Assembly (NCBI GenBank): GCA_017311315.1
Contig: CM029654.1
Location: 25,503,879-25,567,878 of the forward strand
Source of the DNA: Dendrocalamus latiflorus
Lineage: Eukaryota > Streptophyta > Magnoliopsida > Poales > Poaceae
Direction: 5' to 3'
DNA length: 64,000 bases
In this document: positions 46,848 through 58,474 of the stretch, piece after piece
Position numbering within the stretch: the first letter of the stretch is position 1
Layout of the letters: each line of letters opens with the position of its first letter
Program-made: the position numbers and the translations under genes
Notes under the pieces: model-generated
Databases searched by the model: none
What the model saw: the letters and a program-made list of their open reading frames with translations, nothing else
What the model was told of the DNA's origin: nothing

Positions 46848-49800
46848 TTACTTTACAGAGTAAAGATTCGCGGCGATGTTATCAGCGGCTTTGTCGCGCA
46901 CCCAAGTCTTGCCGCCGTTTGTTGTTTTCAGCAGGATGCCGCTTCCACCGGCAGCCCATGCCTCATCCTGCAAATGGAACGATGGAGCTGTTTAATCCTA
47001 TCCTGCACACAAGGGACGAAAGGCTAGCTCTGTGGTTGGTTATTATTAGCATGGACAGTCCATTTCCATTACCTTTGAGCGGTAGCCCACGTCAAGAATT
47101 CCAAACCCCCGACTTTGCACAGACACTTCCTCGAACTCTTCAGTTATCTGCAAATGGAACCCAATTGGTGGATGGAGATACGACAGCGTGATAATAAGCA
47201 TTGAGCATTATGAAGGCCTTGAAAGCGAGAACTAAATGCTATATTTGCCCATTTTTCCTAAACTGATGGTACTAACTACTAACAAATTAAAAGGAGAACT
47301 TAAGCTGACAAGAGTCCTCACCCCAGTTCCTTTACTGAGAAAGAGTCCACCACCACGAACCAGAAGCCAAAGACCACCATCTGCCCTCCATCCCATATTC
47401 TGTATTCTTCGTGCCACAGCCCTGTTATGTGGTTGCCAAAATACCTGCAAAAACAGCTGTAGAAATTTCAAACCCCACCTCTGGACAGACAATAAGTGAA
47501 AATGACATGAAGCAGCTTATCGACTCTCGAGCAACTGAACCTGCCCAGGCTCCCAAGTCAAATAGAAGTTCCCTCGGCTGGAGACAGCAACATAACGACC
47601 ATCAGGCGAGCGGTTCACCGTGTTGAAAGTCCCAGTATAGTAACTTGCACCGCTAATGCCACTTGAAACTGTTCTGCACCACAAACAAAAAGGAAAATGG
47701 GGTAAACAATGTTATGCCTTGATCACCTAGTCACGCATGATTGGAAGAAACAAATGCTACGAGGCAACAGCGCAACACAATGTTTTGTCAGAGTATTTTG
47801 TGTTTCGTAACCTCTTACTGCTCCTTTAGTTGTTGGATAGCCAAGAGGAGACTTCAACTGATGCTTTTTTTTGCGAGGGAACTAATGCATTGAACTTGTA
47901 TAAAACCTCAAAGCAACATGACTGTTACTAACAACAAACTCTGTATCAGATGGTTTTGAGCAAATCAGCAAGGTGCACACAAAGCTAATAAGTTCGATGG
48001 TGGTCTAGCCCGTTGCCCATTTGGTGTTATTTCCATTAATGTTCGTCGTCTAAGTTATCAAATTTAATTCGGATAGCACATATAATATGTAGAAAAATCA
48101 TATAATATATAAAAATAATAGGAAAATTTTGAAATATACGAGAACACAAAAAAACTAATAAATTGTTAAAAATACTCAGTTAAAAACACAACAATTCAGA
48201 AAATTTAAAGAAAGCAAAAGAAGTCGAAAGAGCTCCAAGAAAACATTTGAATAACAATGTCTCTAAATATTCATGGGTTTTAATATTCCAAATTGAAAGG
48301 ACTTGAGCACAATATTTGAAACAAAAAGAGGAAATAATGGAGAAGTACTTTCACAGATAGTAAAGCTAAAACTATCTGAGTTATTACCTGGAGATATCAC
48401 TTTGTGTTAATTCAACATTCATTGGATATTGTACCTGCAAAATGTAGCAAGAAAATCCATAAGCCAATAGTTGTCTATGGTTAAATTCTCAAGAAAAACA
48501 TGTTAATAAAATGAGGTAAAAATAACTATACCTTGATTCCAGCAACAGTTCCTGCCCATCGTCCAGAAAGTCCACCAGGTCCTAATATGGAGTCTCTAGA
48601 TAGTGTTTCTTCTTTTGGATAAGATAGATTGGCATATCTGCGTAATTAAAAAAATGAATGAAAAAAACCCCTAATTTAGTAACAGATAAAAATGTATTGA
48701 ACAATAAACATATTTTGTGAAGTACTGATAATGGCAGACAAAATATTAGGAAAAAAAGGAATTTTTCACCAATAGAATGTGCACTGGAAAAGAATAGCAA
48801 ACATGGAACAAAAGAAAACAGTTAGACTCAGAACTCAGAAGCATGCAACTCTAAAAAAAGAATCAGATGCACGCAAACAGAAGGAACAGTATTGCTGACT
48901 TTGTCACTCTTGTTGACTTTTTGCAAGACCAGTAAATGGATTCAGAACAATTTGATACAGATTAGTTGAAAACTTGAAATGTTATATCTTTGCCTTACGT
49001 CTTTTGAAAACATGGAATGAACAATTACCAAATAACCCTAGATGTAGTGGGAAAGCTCTAATAAGTTGATCCAGCTATACAGTTGTAGCCTTGTAGGGCA
49101 TTTGGGAGTTGGATTATATGTGGGCAATGGGCAATGTGACACTTATTAGCTTAGTTCGTCTTAAAAATCGATCAAGTTACTATGATATTTTAGTTAAGCT
49201 TATTAGCTTCCTTTGACTATTAATTGGGCCAACTGTTTAATCAAAAAATCACTCAATGATTCAGTGTCTTGTTTTTATTTAAGCCAAATGAAACACAATG
49301 TATCATAGACATAAATACGACAGAAGATACACGTACCTATCGGGAATCTGCCTGTCAGGCTGGACACTTGGTAAGGATGCTGCTCGATGTCTCCCAAACT
49401 TTTGCAATGATCCAGTAGCACTTCCAACCAATGGCTGAATAACAAAAGAAATGGCAAAGTATAAACACAACAAGAACCAGAAAATCAGAACACAACTCTT
49501 TCTCCCAAATTGGTTCAGAATATATTACAGGCTAGGAAATGCAGTGCAATGCCATGTATACCTGTGGTGTATGTGACCTTGGGGTATGCTGCTCTGTCCT
49601 ATAAGTTGCAGCATAGGTTCCATTTAGACTATGAGGTTCCATGGTACCTCCCCAGTTAAGCTCTGTAATCTGTTGATAGTGATGCAAAACTGGCTTCAGC
49701 AACTCTAGCTCATCGATAATATCCAATAGTTTCTACAACAAAACCAGTCACTTTGAGACATGATAGAAAAAAAATCTGACAAAGTTTCAACATGATGCAA

Positions 49801-50829
49801 ATCTCAACGTGATCCTGAATATCATGCCTCACCGTAAGCAATAGATTTAAGGTTTGAGATGTTCTTTTTAATCCTGACAAGTTTGCACATGTTAACAGTC
49901 ATGTACGCACTATCTTGTGCAATTAACAAATGTACTTCCGATGGAACCACATCTGAAACCATAGATACAATAGCAATTAAACTCGGAGGGGAATCATGTG
50001 GAAGTACCTTCTTGAAGAACTCCTTTTCTCTGGACTTGACCGCACGGCAGTCGCGATAATGCTTTGGAATCGTCTCACACAGCAAACTGCAGCCAATCAG
50101 ACCTGCTTAAAGCTTCTCTGGTTGTAACAGTCACACCTGGCCATTGGAGAGAGTCAACAAGAAGGACGAGGCCACAACATTTTATTTTCCTCTTTGGGAT
50201 CAGAACACAGATCAATATCTTCAAATCACAAAACATATCCACAGAGTACAGTCCCAGTACCGTTTGAATATGTCATGTTAGAGTTTGTTTTCAACAAAAT
50301 GTGATACTATCTATGCATGATTAAACCAGGAACACAGGTACAGTACAATGCTATTGTACATTAATTATCCCAATAACAATCAATGATGGCGCACGGCGCA
50401 TGCATCCCTACTTACAAATTCAGTATTGAGTTGCTTCATTTTTTTAAATTGAGTTGCTACATGTTATAGCCATGTTTTGTGGCCAATTTGCAATATATGC
50501 TAATCAAGGTCAAATACATTAATTAAACAGATAGAGAACGGATTCTGGCTGAGAGTTTTAGATCTACCTAAGCCGCTGTTGAAGTAGGCAATAAGAACAA
50601 TGAAACCCTGAAACAAACATCAACACCAACGCCATCAGCATCAGCCAAACACATGGGGAATCCTAAACAACAGCAGCAGAGGCAGCAGACGGGTTAGGAA
50701 AATTACCAGGACCACGAGGGCAATGGTGAGCACGGGCGGCGAGCGTGACTTTGGGTGGAGCAGGCCGCCGACGGTCGGCAGGCCCCCGTCAGCCACCCGC
50801 CGGCTCGGATTCACCGACCTCCTCGGCAT
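46848..50829 (-). CDS. Helitron-borne chimeric gene: CGR2/3-like N-terminus + unknown + HCF136 C-terminal half
   Basis: Eleven exons can be read on the minus strand: 50,707-50,829, 50,568-50,607, 50,103-50,136, 50,008-50,086, 49,562-49,732, 49,337-49,434, 48,532-48,637, 48,388-48,434, 47,541-47,673, 47,322-47,444, 47,073-47,147, then 46,852-46,967. Counting the last gives twelve pieces. All borders are GT-AG and the phases agree, giving 382 codons without a stop. Residues 1-54 match the start of plant CGR2/CGR3 Golgi pectin methyltransferases (RRVADGGLP, HPKSRSPP, a membrane segment about 34-50); the methyltransferase domain is absent. Residues 55-232 I do not recognise. Residues 233-382 are HCF136/Ycf48, a lumenal photosystem II assembly factor (TVSSGISGASYYTGTFN, WEPGQ, HNRAVARRIQNMGWRADGG, DEAWAAGGSG). 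The last HCF136 exon is missing: its donor GTAAGG supplies the TAA. The 34 bp exon is the weakest call. Expression is unknown. Confidence 0.7.
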
Positions 50830-50899
50830 CCTCCCCTCCCCGTAATCCAACCGACCAAGCTCTCCCCTCTCGATCACCTGCACACGCGAACAACCCGTC

Positions 50900-51470
50900 G
50901 CATCAGATCGAGCAAATCAGAAGAAAAAAATGACAAAAATCCCATAATGCCGCGGCCCCGACGCACGCGGATGCATCCCCAGCGGCGCAAGCCACATGCC
51001 CGCGTCGGTCCGACCAATGCGCCCCGCGAACTCGAACCGCGTAGTAGATCCCATCCCATCCCACGCCGGAATCCCTAAGATCGCGAGGAGGAGCGGAGGG
51101 GTGGGGGAGGAGGAAGAAGCGGCAACGGCGGAGGAGCGGGGGAGGAGGCAGCGGAGAAATCAGAGGGGAGGAGGCGCACGGGTTCGGTGGGGGAGGCCGG
51201 CGGCGGCGGAGGAGGAGGGAGGGGAGGAGGCGGAGGAGGGGTGGGGGAGGAGGAGGCGACGGGGGAGGAGGCGGCGGAGGAGGCGACGGGGGAGGAGGCG
51301 GAGGTGGGGGGAGGCAGGCGGCGGCGAAATCCAAGGAGGAGCGCACTGGTTCAGGAGAAGGGTGGGGAGGGCGGTTCGGGAGGAGGGAGGGGGGACGCAA
51401 GGGTTTTGTTTTGAGCGCAGGGGGAGGGGAGGGGAGAGGAGAGGAGAGGAGGGGGTACTGCACATCCATT
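50900..51470 (-). other. CT/GC-rich captured promoter-leader region
   Basis: A polypurine run (GGAGGAGG-type, 51,080-51,440, plus strand) is CT-rich on the gene strand. It precedes the acceptor CAG at about 50,881 that opens the exon with the chimeric ATG. It probably comes from the 5' UTR and first intron of the captured CGR-like gene. Pro-rich or Gly-rich open frames here are compositional. Confidence 0.5.
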
Positions 51471-52004
51471 GAAGGATGACCGTCGGATATGGTTGAGTAA
51501 GGAGAGAGAATAGAGGAGAGTTAATCTGGTGCGGACGTTTTTAGGATGGTGTAAATCTGGGTGCATATTGTGGTGTGGACGTAGTTAAGGTCATGACTGT
51601 GGAGCAGGTAATTGTTGGGTGGATGTAGGATAATTTGAACTGGTGGTTTATTAGTTTAGATATTGCTTATGGGCGACTAACATAAGACATCAATTAATTG
51701 GAGGGTGGTGACATCACAATAATAAGATGGCAAATGAAATATGGCAACGTTCCCCTTAGTTACGTGATTACTGACTAGAGTTGGGAAATTAAGTTTAATT
51801 AATAGACTAGGGTGGTTATTTGAGTATGTAGGTGCTAAGCTAATGCTATAGGAGAGAGAAATTTCTTAGTACCGATGCTAAGGGATGGATGAGTGAGTGC
51901 TAGCCTAAATTGTATGGATGAGTGGGTGATTATTCTTTTTCTTTCTTCCTTTCAGTTTAATTTCCATGTGTTGTATTTTGTTCTCTAGGTGGTGTTACAA
52001 GATA

Positions 52005-52258
52005 CTCTCTTCAGTCACAAAAGCACATGTTTTGAACATCGGCATGATCCTTAAAATACAATTTTGATCACTAATTTTTATTGCGATATATTTATAAAAT
52101 TCAATAAAATTATAATATTATGAAAGTATTTATGAGACAAATATATACATATGATTTTCATACACCCAATTTAAATATTTATGAAGATATCGATAGCCAA
52201 AGTTTCAAAGTTTAACTACACATATCTCAAAACAACATATTTATGTGGCTGGAGGGAG
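52005..52258. mobile_element. Stowaway-like MITE
   Basis: It starts CTCTCTTCAGTCACAAAAGC and ends TGTGGCTGGAGGGAG, flanked by TA on both sides. The AT-rich interior resembles the element at 53,150. It has no coding capacity. Confidence 0.65.
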
Positions 52259-52438
52259 TACTGACTAGGATAACAGGCTTCTTTGAGTTGATACATATGA
52301 GGTGTTCAGAGGAGTGTTTATTGGTTGTTTGCCGAACACTAAAAAGTGTTTCTCGCAAAGCTACAGCTAGCAGCTTCAATGCTTGTACATTTCGGTTGTT
52401 TTGTCAAACACAGACATAATTATTATTTCCATTAATTC

Positions 52439-52441
<3 letters not shown>

Positions 52442-52481
<40 letters not shown>
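52442..52481. repeat. (AT)n microsatellite
   Basis: About 20 uninterrupted AT units. Confidence 0.95.
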
Positions 52482-52483
<2 letters not shown>

Positions 52484-52845
52484 TGAAACTACTAGTAAAG
52501 ATCACCTTTGAAGCTTTGATTATCTGCATCTCCCTTGAGTCAAACATGCATGATGGAAAAGGTACCAGGCAAGCTACACTAGTACACAATCATACAAAGC
52601 TGGAACTAAATTATGCACCTCGTGTTAGGCAAAGGGCTTACACGGTGGACGACACTTGCCATCTGCTTCGATTTACCTTCTCATAGGCAGCCGCCGCCGC
52701 CGCTCCTGACCGTCCTGTGTAAGTATTCTCATGTTCTCCTCGTGCCGCATCATGCCATCATGATGTTATGTACCCGAGGGGCATTTTGATTCTGACTGAA
52801 TTGATTGCACCGCATTTGCCTTATTTCGGGGCGGCGCAACTTCTC

Positions 52846-53072
52846 TTACTTCGTAAAGCCCCTCCATCCAGCTATCAACGCCCAGGATTTTTTCCAGCAT
52901 TTTTAAAAAATAGGTTATTTTAACACAGATAATATAAAGAAATATAAGAAAAAACAAAAAACTAGAAAAAGATAAAAATAAAAAAAGCTAAAAATTAGAA
53001 GTAAGAAAAATCAAAAAACGCTGGAAAAAATCCTGGGCGTTGATCGCTGGATGGAGGGGCTTTACGAAGTAA
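52846..53072. repeat. inverted repeat with ~57-bp arms (hairpin, MITE-like)
   Basis: The left arm, TTACTTCGTAAAGCCCCTCC onward (52,846-52,903), is mirrored at about 53,017-53,072 with CGCTGGAAAAAATCCTGGGC onward. The loop is about 110 bp and A-rich. Immediately right lies AAAGTCACGCTGTGACTTT, a short palindrome, then another TTTACTTCGTAAAGT. Confidence 0.8.
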
Positions 53073-53149
53073 AGTCACGCTGTGACTTTACTTCGTAAAG
53101 TCAGAGAATCTCGCTCGATTTCGGGGAGTTTCAGCTCTGGTGCATGGTA

Positions 53150-53360
53150 CTCCCTTCAGATGTAAAATATTGACGTTATGCATCTATTTACGGTTTCTAA
53201 AACACAACTTTAACTACTAATAACATATTTATAAAATTTAATAAAAACGTATTATTAAGAAAATTTAAGGTATTATTGTCATGTGTTCAATCTAAATATT
53301 TATAAAAAATATCGGGACAGCACATATCCCTAAATGTCACTTTTTTGTGACTATAGGGAG
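53150..53360. mobile_element. Stowaway-like MITE
   Basis: It starts CTCCCTTCAGATGTAAAATA and ends GTGACTATAGGGAG, flanked by TA on both sides. It shares its AT-rich interior with the copy at 52,005. Confidence 0.7.
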
Positions 53361-55699
53361 TAATTAGAAGCTTAAACTTCCCACGTGGGTACAGGTGGGC
53401 ATCTCCAATGGTTCTAGCTAGCAATTAACTATAAGACTTCCACATTATTTATATAGTACACACTAAAGCTAGCATTCTAAAGAACTATATATAAGGATAG
53501 CTATTTGATGCTTACATGCACACACAGAATTTATAGAGGCTGCCTCGTTTGGCGTTATAGACTAGTGCTTAAGGAAGAGCTGGCTCGGTTTTTTTTTTTT
53601 TGCATGCTCTCTTTCCTCCACATAGGATATATGCTGATGTGTACATGCATATAGTTAGCTAACTCAGACCATTGGAGATGCCCTAAGAAAGTTAAGTTTA
53701 GTTTGCACTAAGCTCCTCTTTACCAAACTCATTGTAAAGCCAGTTGTTTGATGAAGCTAAGCCCGAAACAGGACAAAAACGTGCATACTTACCTCTCCGT
53801 TTCCTCTGTGATATGCTCTCAAGCTAATTACAGAAAAGAAGATACATGGTAGCGCATGGCGTTTTTGCTCCTTTTTTGTGGCATAGGGTTTGAGTCCATG
53901 CCAACACAAATGACACAGTAACTAGCTTTTAAATATAGTGTTTTTAAGATGAGGTCTACTAGTTGATTGTAGTAAACACTGTACCGACTTACAGTTATAC
54001 CGATCAAAATCGCATGTGACTATTTCTTTCTCCGTACTCTCTCATGAACAGTTAGATTCAAAACTCATAAGTTGCAGCTGAAAAAAACGCACCCAAAATA
54101 AACACCCGTTGTGGCGTGCATGAGACTCTCGATCCTTTCTTCCTTGTAGAGAGATTCATTCATCAACATATCACATGAAACAGAGCTGATTAATTAAAAA
54201 CAGAACAACAAGACATGACTTCTGTGCTATGGCTGTGTAGCAGACACGATATATTGTTTTCATTTCCTTGTGTTCTTCCCTCATCGGCACAAATGTGATA
54301 AAAAGACATAAATTGCGATGGAGTCGACGCAGAATCATTGACTTACATGTTTTTGGTGAAACCTCAGTTAGTTTCATAGTCATCAGTTGCTTCAAGAACA
54401 GTTTGGTTAGTGTGGAACTTTAATGCCTAAACTGCAGAATCAATTGTATGACAAGTGAAGCTTCTTTCACGCATGTCCATTTAGTTCTGTTAAGTGTCAA
54501 CTTCTTGAAAAGTTTAGGGTTGGTTTGCCGCAATGAACTCAGATAAGTTCGGATTCTATTTAAAACCAAGGGCAAGATACAGTTGGTTACAACAGAGGTA
54601 AGAATCCTGGCAACGAACGTAACAGAAGCGTGTCGGATGAGATACAGGCGACAAAAGATAAGCTACGTTATAGCGATTACAAGGAACAGAAAAAAAAAAT
54701 CTATGCAGTTCCTATTCCTACTACTCACGCAATTTTCAGGCTGGACACAACACGTCATATGTGCATATGATCTGAACTTCTTAACACTTGGGCAAGTTGC
54801 TCCTGTCATGATCTTCCTTTCCTACACCCTACTCTGAAAAGGAACACAAAGAGAGAAGAAACAATGAACACAACTTGCTGGCCTTTTGTATTTTGAACAG
54901 ATATACAGTCCTTCTGTAAAATGAAAACACACTGAAACTTCACTTTGGTTCACTTTGTGCCATCATATATTCATATCTTGGGGTCTAGGAGACCCAACTC
55001 CATTGGGGTTGATTCCTTTCAGGCTTTCAGCAGGAATTGTTAGGCTGGACCTAACTATTGGCCTTTCAATAGTAGTCCAAATTTATTTTTTACTTTGGGC
55101 TCTACATGTATTTACTTTTAATTGCTAATCCTAATTTAAGGTGTAAAAATGTTTTTTTAGAGCAAGGTATGTTTGCAAAAATCTCTTAACTCAGCAGCTT
55201 ACTTTGGCTTTTGCTGTCGAAAGTTTTCTAAGAGAACCACAAATGTTCTACTCATAGAAGAAAGTTCGAAGGAATCAAGGGGATATGCTGTTCGGTTAAA
55301 CAAGCAACTAAACAAGATCTCACACAAACATAAAAATGCAAACAAACAAAGTCTCAATGGCTGATCATATGCTAATGCTGTCTGAACCGGAGCTTAATTT
55401 CTTCCACAGGCACATCATGTGAACTGAAGAGTGCCTACAGAACAACACAAGAAAAGTACACCTGAAAATGGAAAACTAAAATGAACCCCTCTTGCTCCCT
55501 CTTCCTCCATGCAACTGGCGAAAAAATGCAGCACTAATGCCCTCTATTTACACACACATCAAGAGGCTCAAGTCACACCTCAAAACTTGATGTTCTTCTT
55601 CTTATTCATTGCTGCAATTTTTCGCTCTTTTGCCGGGCAGAAGGGCAGGGGGACTGGTGCCTGATATGAAGGCAAGCAGTACTACTACTGTGCTTCTGA
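53361..55699. other. intergenic, one dispersed repeat copy
   Basis: AT-rich intergenic DNA. A copy of the dispersed AT-rich family lies at about 53,930-54,090. No gene is supported; short open frames have no motifs. The right end may include the 3' UTR of the gene that follows on the minus strand. Confidence 0.45.
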
Positions 55700-58291
55700 C
55701 TACTGAGCCATCTTCGAGTGCAATGGCCTTGCTAACTGCGCCGCGCCGATCGACGACGACGAGCGGCCGGACCATGCCAGCGGCGCTTTCGGCCGCTTGT
55801 GCGGTGGCGACGGCGGAGGCTGCTTCCGGGCGTGCGACGCCTCCAGCTCGGAGGTCAGCATGTCGAACATGACCTGCACGTCCTTGTACCCGCAGGTCAG
55901 CACGTCCTCGTGGAGCTTCAGTATGCCGCCGCTGCCTGCATGTGCAAGGTTCAGTTTCAGATGGATTCTTGTCAAATGCATATATGATGGTGAAAGCTGA
56001 AAAATCATCAGTAAGCACATGCATTTGCTGATGTTATTTTGCTTTCCAAGGATGGTGAAAAGGCGTCGATAATGCACTTGCTGGTTTCTAAGGATGGTGC
56101 AAATTCATCATCAATGTTACATACATTCTTTTGCTACTAATTTACTTGGATTGGATGGTGAGAACTCAGAAGGTCCTCTAAAAAAAAGGTGTAAAGGCAT
56201 CAATATACGCTTGCTAGTTTGCCGGCCCAGTATGATGGCTTTATATATGGGCCAAGCCCACAATGCTCAAGGTAAAGAGGCCCATTTATTACAGCATTTC
56301 TAATATTTTGAGCCTTGGCATTTTTGGGTTCCGCAGAGGAAAGTGCAGGCAGTTGGGCTCCAAATGGCCATCTAGCCCAAATACTAACAAACTGAATTTG
56401 CTTTCTTTTTAAAAAACCCTGAATGAGCTAATTTTATGACGTCTTATGGTTAATTTGTCTTAGATAAATGTTGAAATTATTAAGTAGAATCGTTAAAGGA
56501 CCTGTTAATGAAACAAAACAGGAAATACAAATAAAATATTTTGCAGGCAGAGCTGCAATTTAACAAATGTAACACTAAAAATGATCGAAGGTAAAACTAA
56601 GAAGTGAAGGCAAACCATTTTATTCAAAAAAAAAACACACGACAAAATCATGTTATAACTTCATGTAACTACCTCAACGACTTCCTTTCACTAAAGCAAC
56701 AATATTGGAAGTGTAACACAAGAAGAAAAGTAAATCAGTACAGGGAAGTTGCAGTGCAAAAGAAGCAAGATAGTTATGGACGAAATGCAAAATAGGACAA
56801 TAATTATTCACCCATCACCTTTCTACTTTCTAGTCTAAAAAGGAACTTCCTTCATCTTCCCTATGGACAAACATTACCTCATTGCCTCGTAGCACAGAAA
56901 CATTACACCATACCAAATCGGAGAAAAGGCACCGCAGCGCAGATTACCCCCAAACAATCTAATGGACGGCCGGAGACAACGAGAAACCTCCCCGAAAAAG
57001 ATGCACAAGGCCATCGGTCCAACAACAAATTGGTACTAGTCATAAAAGCACTGCGATACTTTTTGACTCCCAGACCCCTTATTCTCGGCCAGACAAACAA
57101 ACAGAATAATTTTCCTATCGTCTTTTTAAACAACTTATCCACATTCGATTTATTTGTACTGCATGAGTCAATATTAAGATTAAAAGTTATCAGTCATAAC
57201 TAAAAAGAACATGACATCTACAGACAACGTGAAGTGCAAACCCAAGCCGCTACATATTTACGGCCTCCACATCAAGAGATATCAATAGGAGGCCAGGGGC
57301 ACGTTGACATAGGATCCACTGGACCTGGCTACAATTTCATAGGACGATGAAGGTGATCTTTAGTCTGCTGCTACTGCTAGTACCAGTACCAGGCCAGGAG
57401 GCTTGGGGCCCACCTGTAAGTACCCCGTGACCTACCACGCGGCATTGCAGCGGCTATTGAAATCGAGCCCGTGTGGTGAATCGTACAGAATACCAATGAT
57501 ACTACGCAACAAGATCGGCAGAGCTTAATAACTGTCCTTAATTCCATTGCTACTGAATGGTACAAGCATCTCTCCGGTTGTGTGGTCTCTACCTTCACAA
57601 ATTTAGTTTTTTTAAAAAATCTCAGGTGCGTTTTCTATCTTGTTGCAAATTAGCAACGTTATTTATTGTGATCTTGGGCACTCACGTTTGATTAAATATT
57701 TTTCCCGTTGGATGTTTTGTTGAGATGAAATAGGATATTTAGATTCTTTGAGATGAACAGACATCTGAAGAAGAACCCTTAAAAACGAATATTACAGGAG
57801 AGAAAGGGAAATCAAAGAACTACTAAAGCACTCTTAACATTTTTTTTTCTTCATTTCCTTTTTCCTTGATGAACAAAGAACAGGCCCCAAAATTCTTTGT
57901 TCTTTGATGAACAAAGAACAGAACCAACCAACCCAAGTTTCATTCATTCAAGAAAGGGAGAAAAGAGAAAGGAAAAGAAGAGAAGAGAAAATTTAACCAT
58001 CTCCTTCAAGAAACTAAGCCAAGAAAGCGTGGAGGAACAGCTCCAATTCTCTTCTCACCCCCAAAAAAGAAATCAAGAAAACAGAGCAGCATAGGAAACC
58101 AATCGGAGAGATACCACTGATTGATCCTAGATAAGATATTGTTGCATACAGTAGCTACTCAGGAAACCAGCTCGATCAGGTAGGAAGGATGGTGACGGAA
58201 ACTGACCGGGCTTGCGCGCGCGGAGGCGGCCGGAGACGGCGGCCCACGCCCGGCGCGCTGGGAAGACGACCTTCTTCCGCCACCACGCCAT
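55700..58291 (-). CDS. small conserved plant protein, two exons, function unknown
   Basis: Exon 1 (58,207-58,291) starts MAWWRKKVVFPARRAW and continues as a basic stretch ending RARKP. Exon 2 (55,700-55,935) resumes in phase with SGGILKLHEDVLTCGYKDVQ, then VMFDMLTSELE and a Pro/Ser/Lys-rich tail ending SKMAQ. The GT-AG intron is 2.3 kb. The product is 106 residues, near the length of a family of small plant proteins with a basic Trp-rich start followed by the LKLHEDV...CGYxDVQVM core. I do not know its function. The core looks helical, the N-terminus could be a membrane or nuclear targeting segment, and no signal peptide is evident. Exon 1 is strongly GC-rich, as in many grass genes. Confidence 0.8.
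57894..57920. repeat. short palindrome in the intron
   Basis: TTCTTTGTTC and GAACAAAGAA flank a short spacer, and TTGATGAACAAAGAACAG occurs twice (57,864 and 57,904). It lies inside the intron of the small-protein gene. Confidence 0.6.
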
Positions 58292-58474
58292 CGGTCTCGT
58301 ACGCAGCTACCCTCTCGGCCTCCGGCTAATCAACCTCTCGCGCTGGTGCTCTGCACCGCGAGGTGTTAAGTAGTTTCAGCAGCAGCAGAAGCAGCGGTGG
58401 GCTCCTGGTTTCGAGGCTTCTTCTCTCGGTTTCTAAAATATGTTTTTTTTCTTTACTATCGGGATTAGCTTTTA

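Larger units (their letters stand above)
46223..51660 (-). mobile_element. Helitron carrying captured host gene fragments (5.4 kb)
   Basis: On the minus strand the 5' end is TCTAAACTAATAAACCACCA (51,660 downward), preceded by A. The 3' end is CCGTG-GCATTAG-CACGG, a 5 bp stem hairpin, followed by GTACTATACTAG and then T (46,223). A terminal TC, a 3' hairpin about 12 bases before CTAG, and insertion between A and T are the Helitron hallmarks. There is no Rep/helicase, so it is non-autonomous. It holds exons of at least two recognisable host genes, all in one orientation. Near its 3' end a 45 bp unit is repeated (46,288 and 46,333). Confidence 0.85.

Noticed and set aside
50903..51472. Pro-rich and Gly/Arg-rich frames of 100-190 codons
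   Set aside because: Polypurine/polypyrimidine tract in the leader of the captured gene.
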